Of a DNA stretch of 12,944 bases, positions 12,921 to 12,944 are shown in pieces. The notes beneath the pieces are model-generated. The model was not told the origin of the DNA. It saw only the letters and a list, made by a program, of their open reading frames with translations, and did no database searches. Location of the stretch: contig DBIU01000041.1 in the NCBI GenBank assembly GCA_002304735.1, forward strand, positions 1 to 12,944. Direction: 5' to 3'. This stretch comes from Ruminococcaceae bacterium UBA794 (GTDB lineage Bacteria > Bacillota > Clostridia > Oscillospirales > Ruminococcaceae). Position numbers and translations under genes: made by a program. The first letter of the stretch is position 1, and each line of letters begins with the position of its first letter.

Positions 12921-12944
12921 GAGACCGTCGAAAAAGTCCCGTTG

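Noticed and set aside
12839..12922. 27-codon frame overlapping the maf stop codon (MSNKLRGEIVGLALYLDM...)
   Set aside because: The overlap resembles translational coupling, but it runs straight into the right-edge terminator stem and has no known counterpart; too short to call.

Overview
The window looks like chromosomal sequence of a spore-forming Clostridia-type Firmicute, probably an intestinal one. Three things point there: a dipicolinate synthase pair (dpaA-dpaB) that supplies the spore core, a bile-salt-hydrolase-like enzyme with no signal peptide, and consensus sigma-A promoters with AGGAGG ribosome binding sites. This placement is inferred from gene content; no rRNA is present. I see no transposase, phage gene, tRNA, rRNA or CRISPR array.

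Layout from left to right. (1) 1-176 is non-coding and holds a strong hairpin. (2) 177-2669, minus strand, is a three-gene metal resistance operon: a CadC/SmtB-type ArsR repressor, a free-standing CxxC heavy-metal-binding protein, and a P1B-type Zn/Cd/Pb ATPase that lacks its own N-terminal metal-binding domain. A palindromic operator lies over the transcription start. (3) 2752-3039 is an AT- and purine-rich spacer leading to the promoter and leader of rplM-rpsI (3040-3879), which ends at a clear intrinsic terminator. (4) 3986-4149 is non-coding but carries a strong plus-strand promoter that points into the 3' end of dut. (5) 4150-5523, minus strand, is yitT-dut, driven by a consensus promoter. 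(6) 5657-10095, plus strand, reads MATE transporter, seven-TM/degenerate-GGDEF/EAL phosphodiesterase, then bile salt hydrolase. The MATE leader has a 14-bp hairpin whose loop carries GGGACGCAAAG, a string typical of the c-di-GMP-I riboswitch. A terminator sits directly against the hydrolase ribosome binding site. (7) 10172-11615, minus strand, is dpaA-dpaB, convergent with the hydrolase across a bidirectional terminator. (8) 11744-12846, plus strand, is ppa-maf with a 4-nt overlap. (9) The right edge holds a minus-oriented terminator, probably for a gene just outside.

Most of the genes are housekeeping or well-known families. The parts most worth attention are regulatory: the terminator between the phosphodiesterase and the bile salt hydrolase, the MATE leader hairpin, the orphan promoter facing dut, the hairpin at the dpaA stop codon, and the split CadA architecture. 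I did not find convincing evidence of an entirely new multi-gene system.
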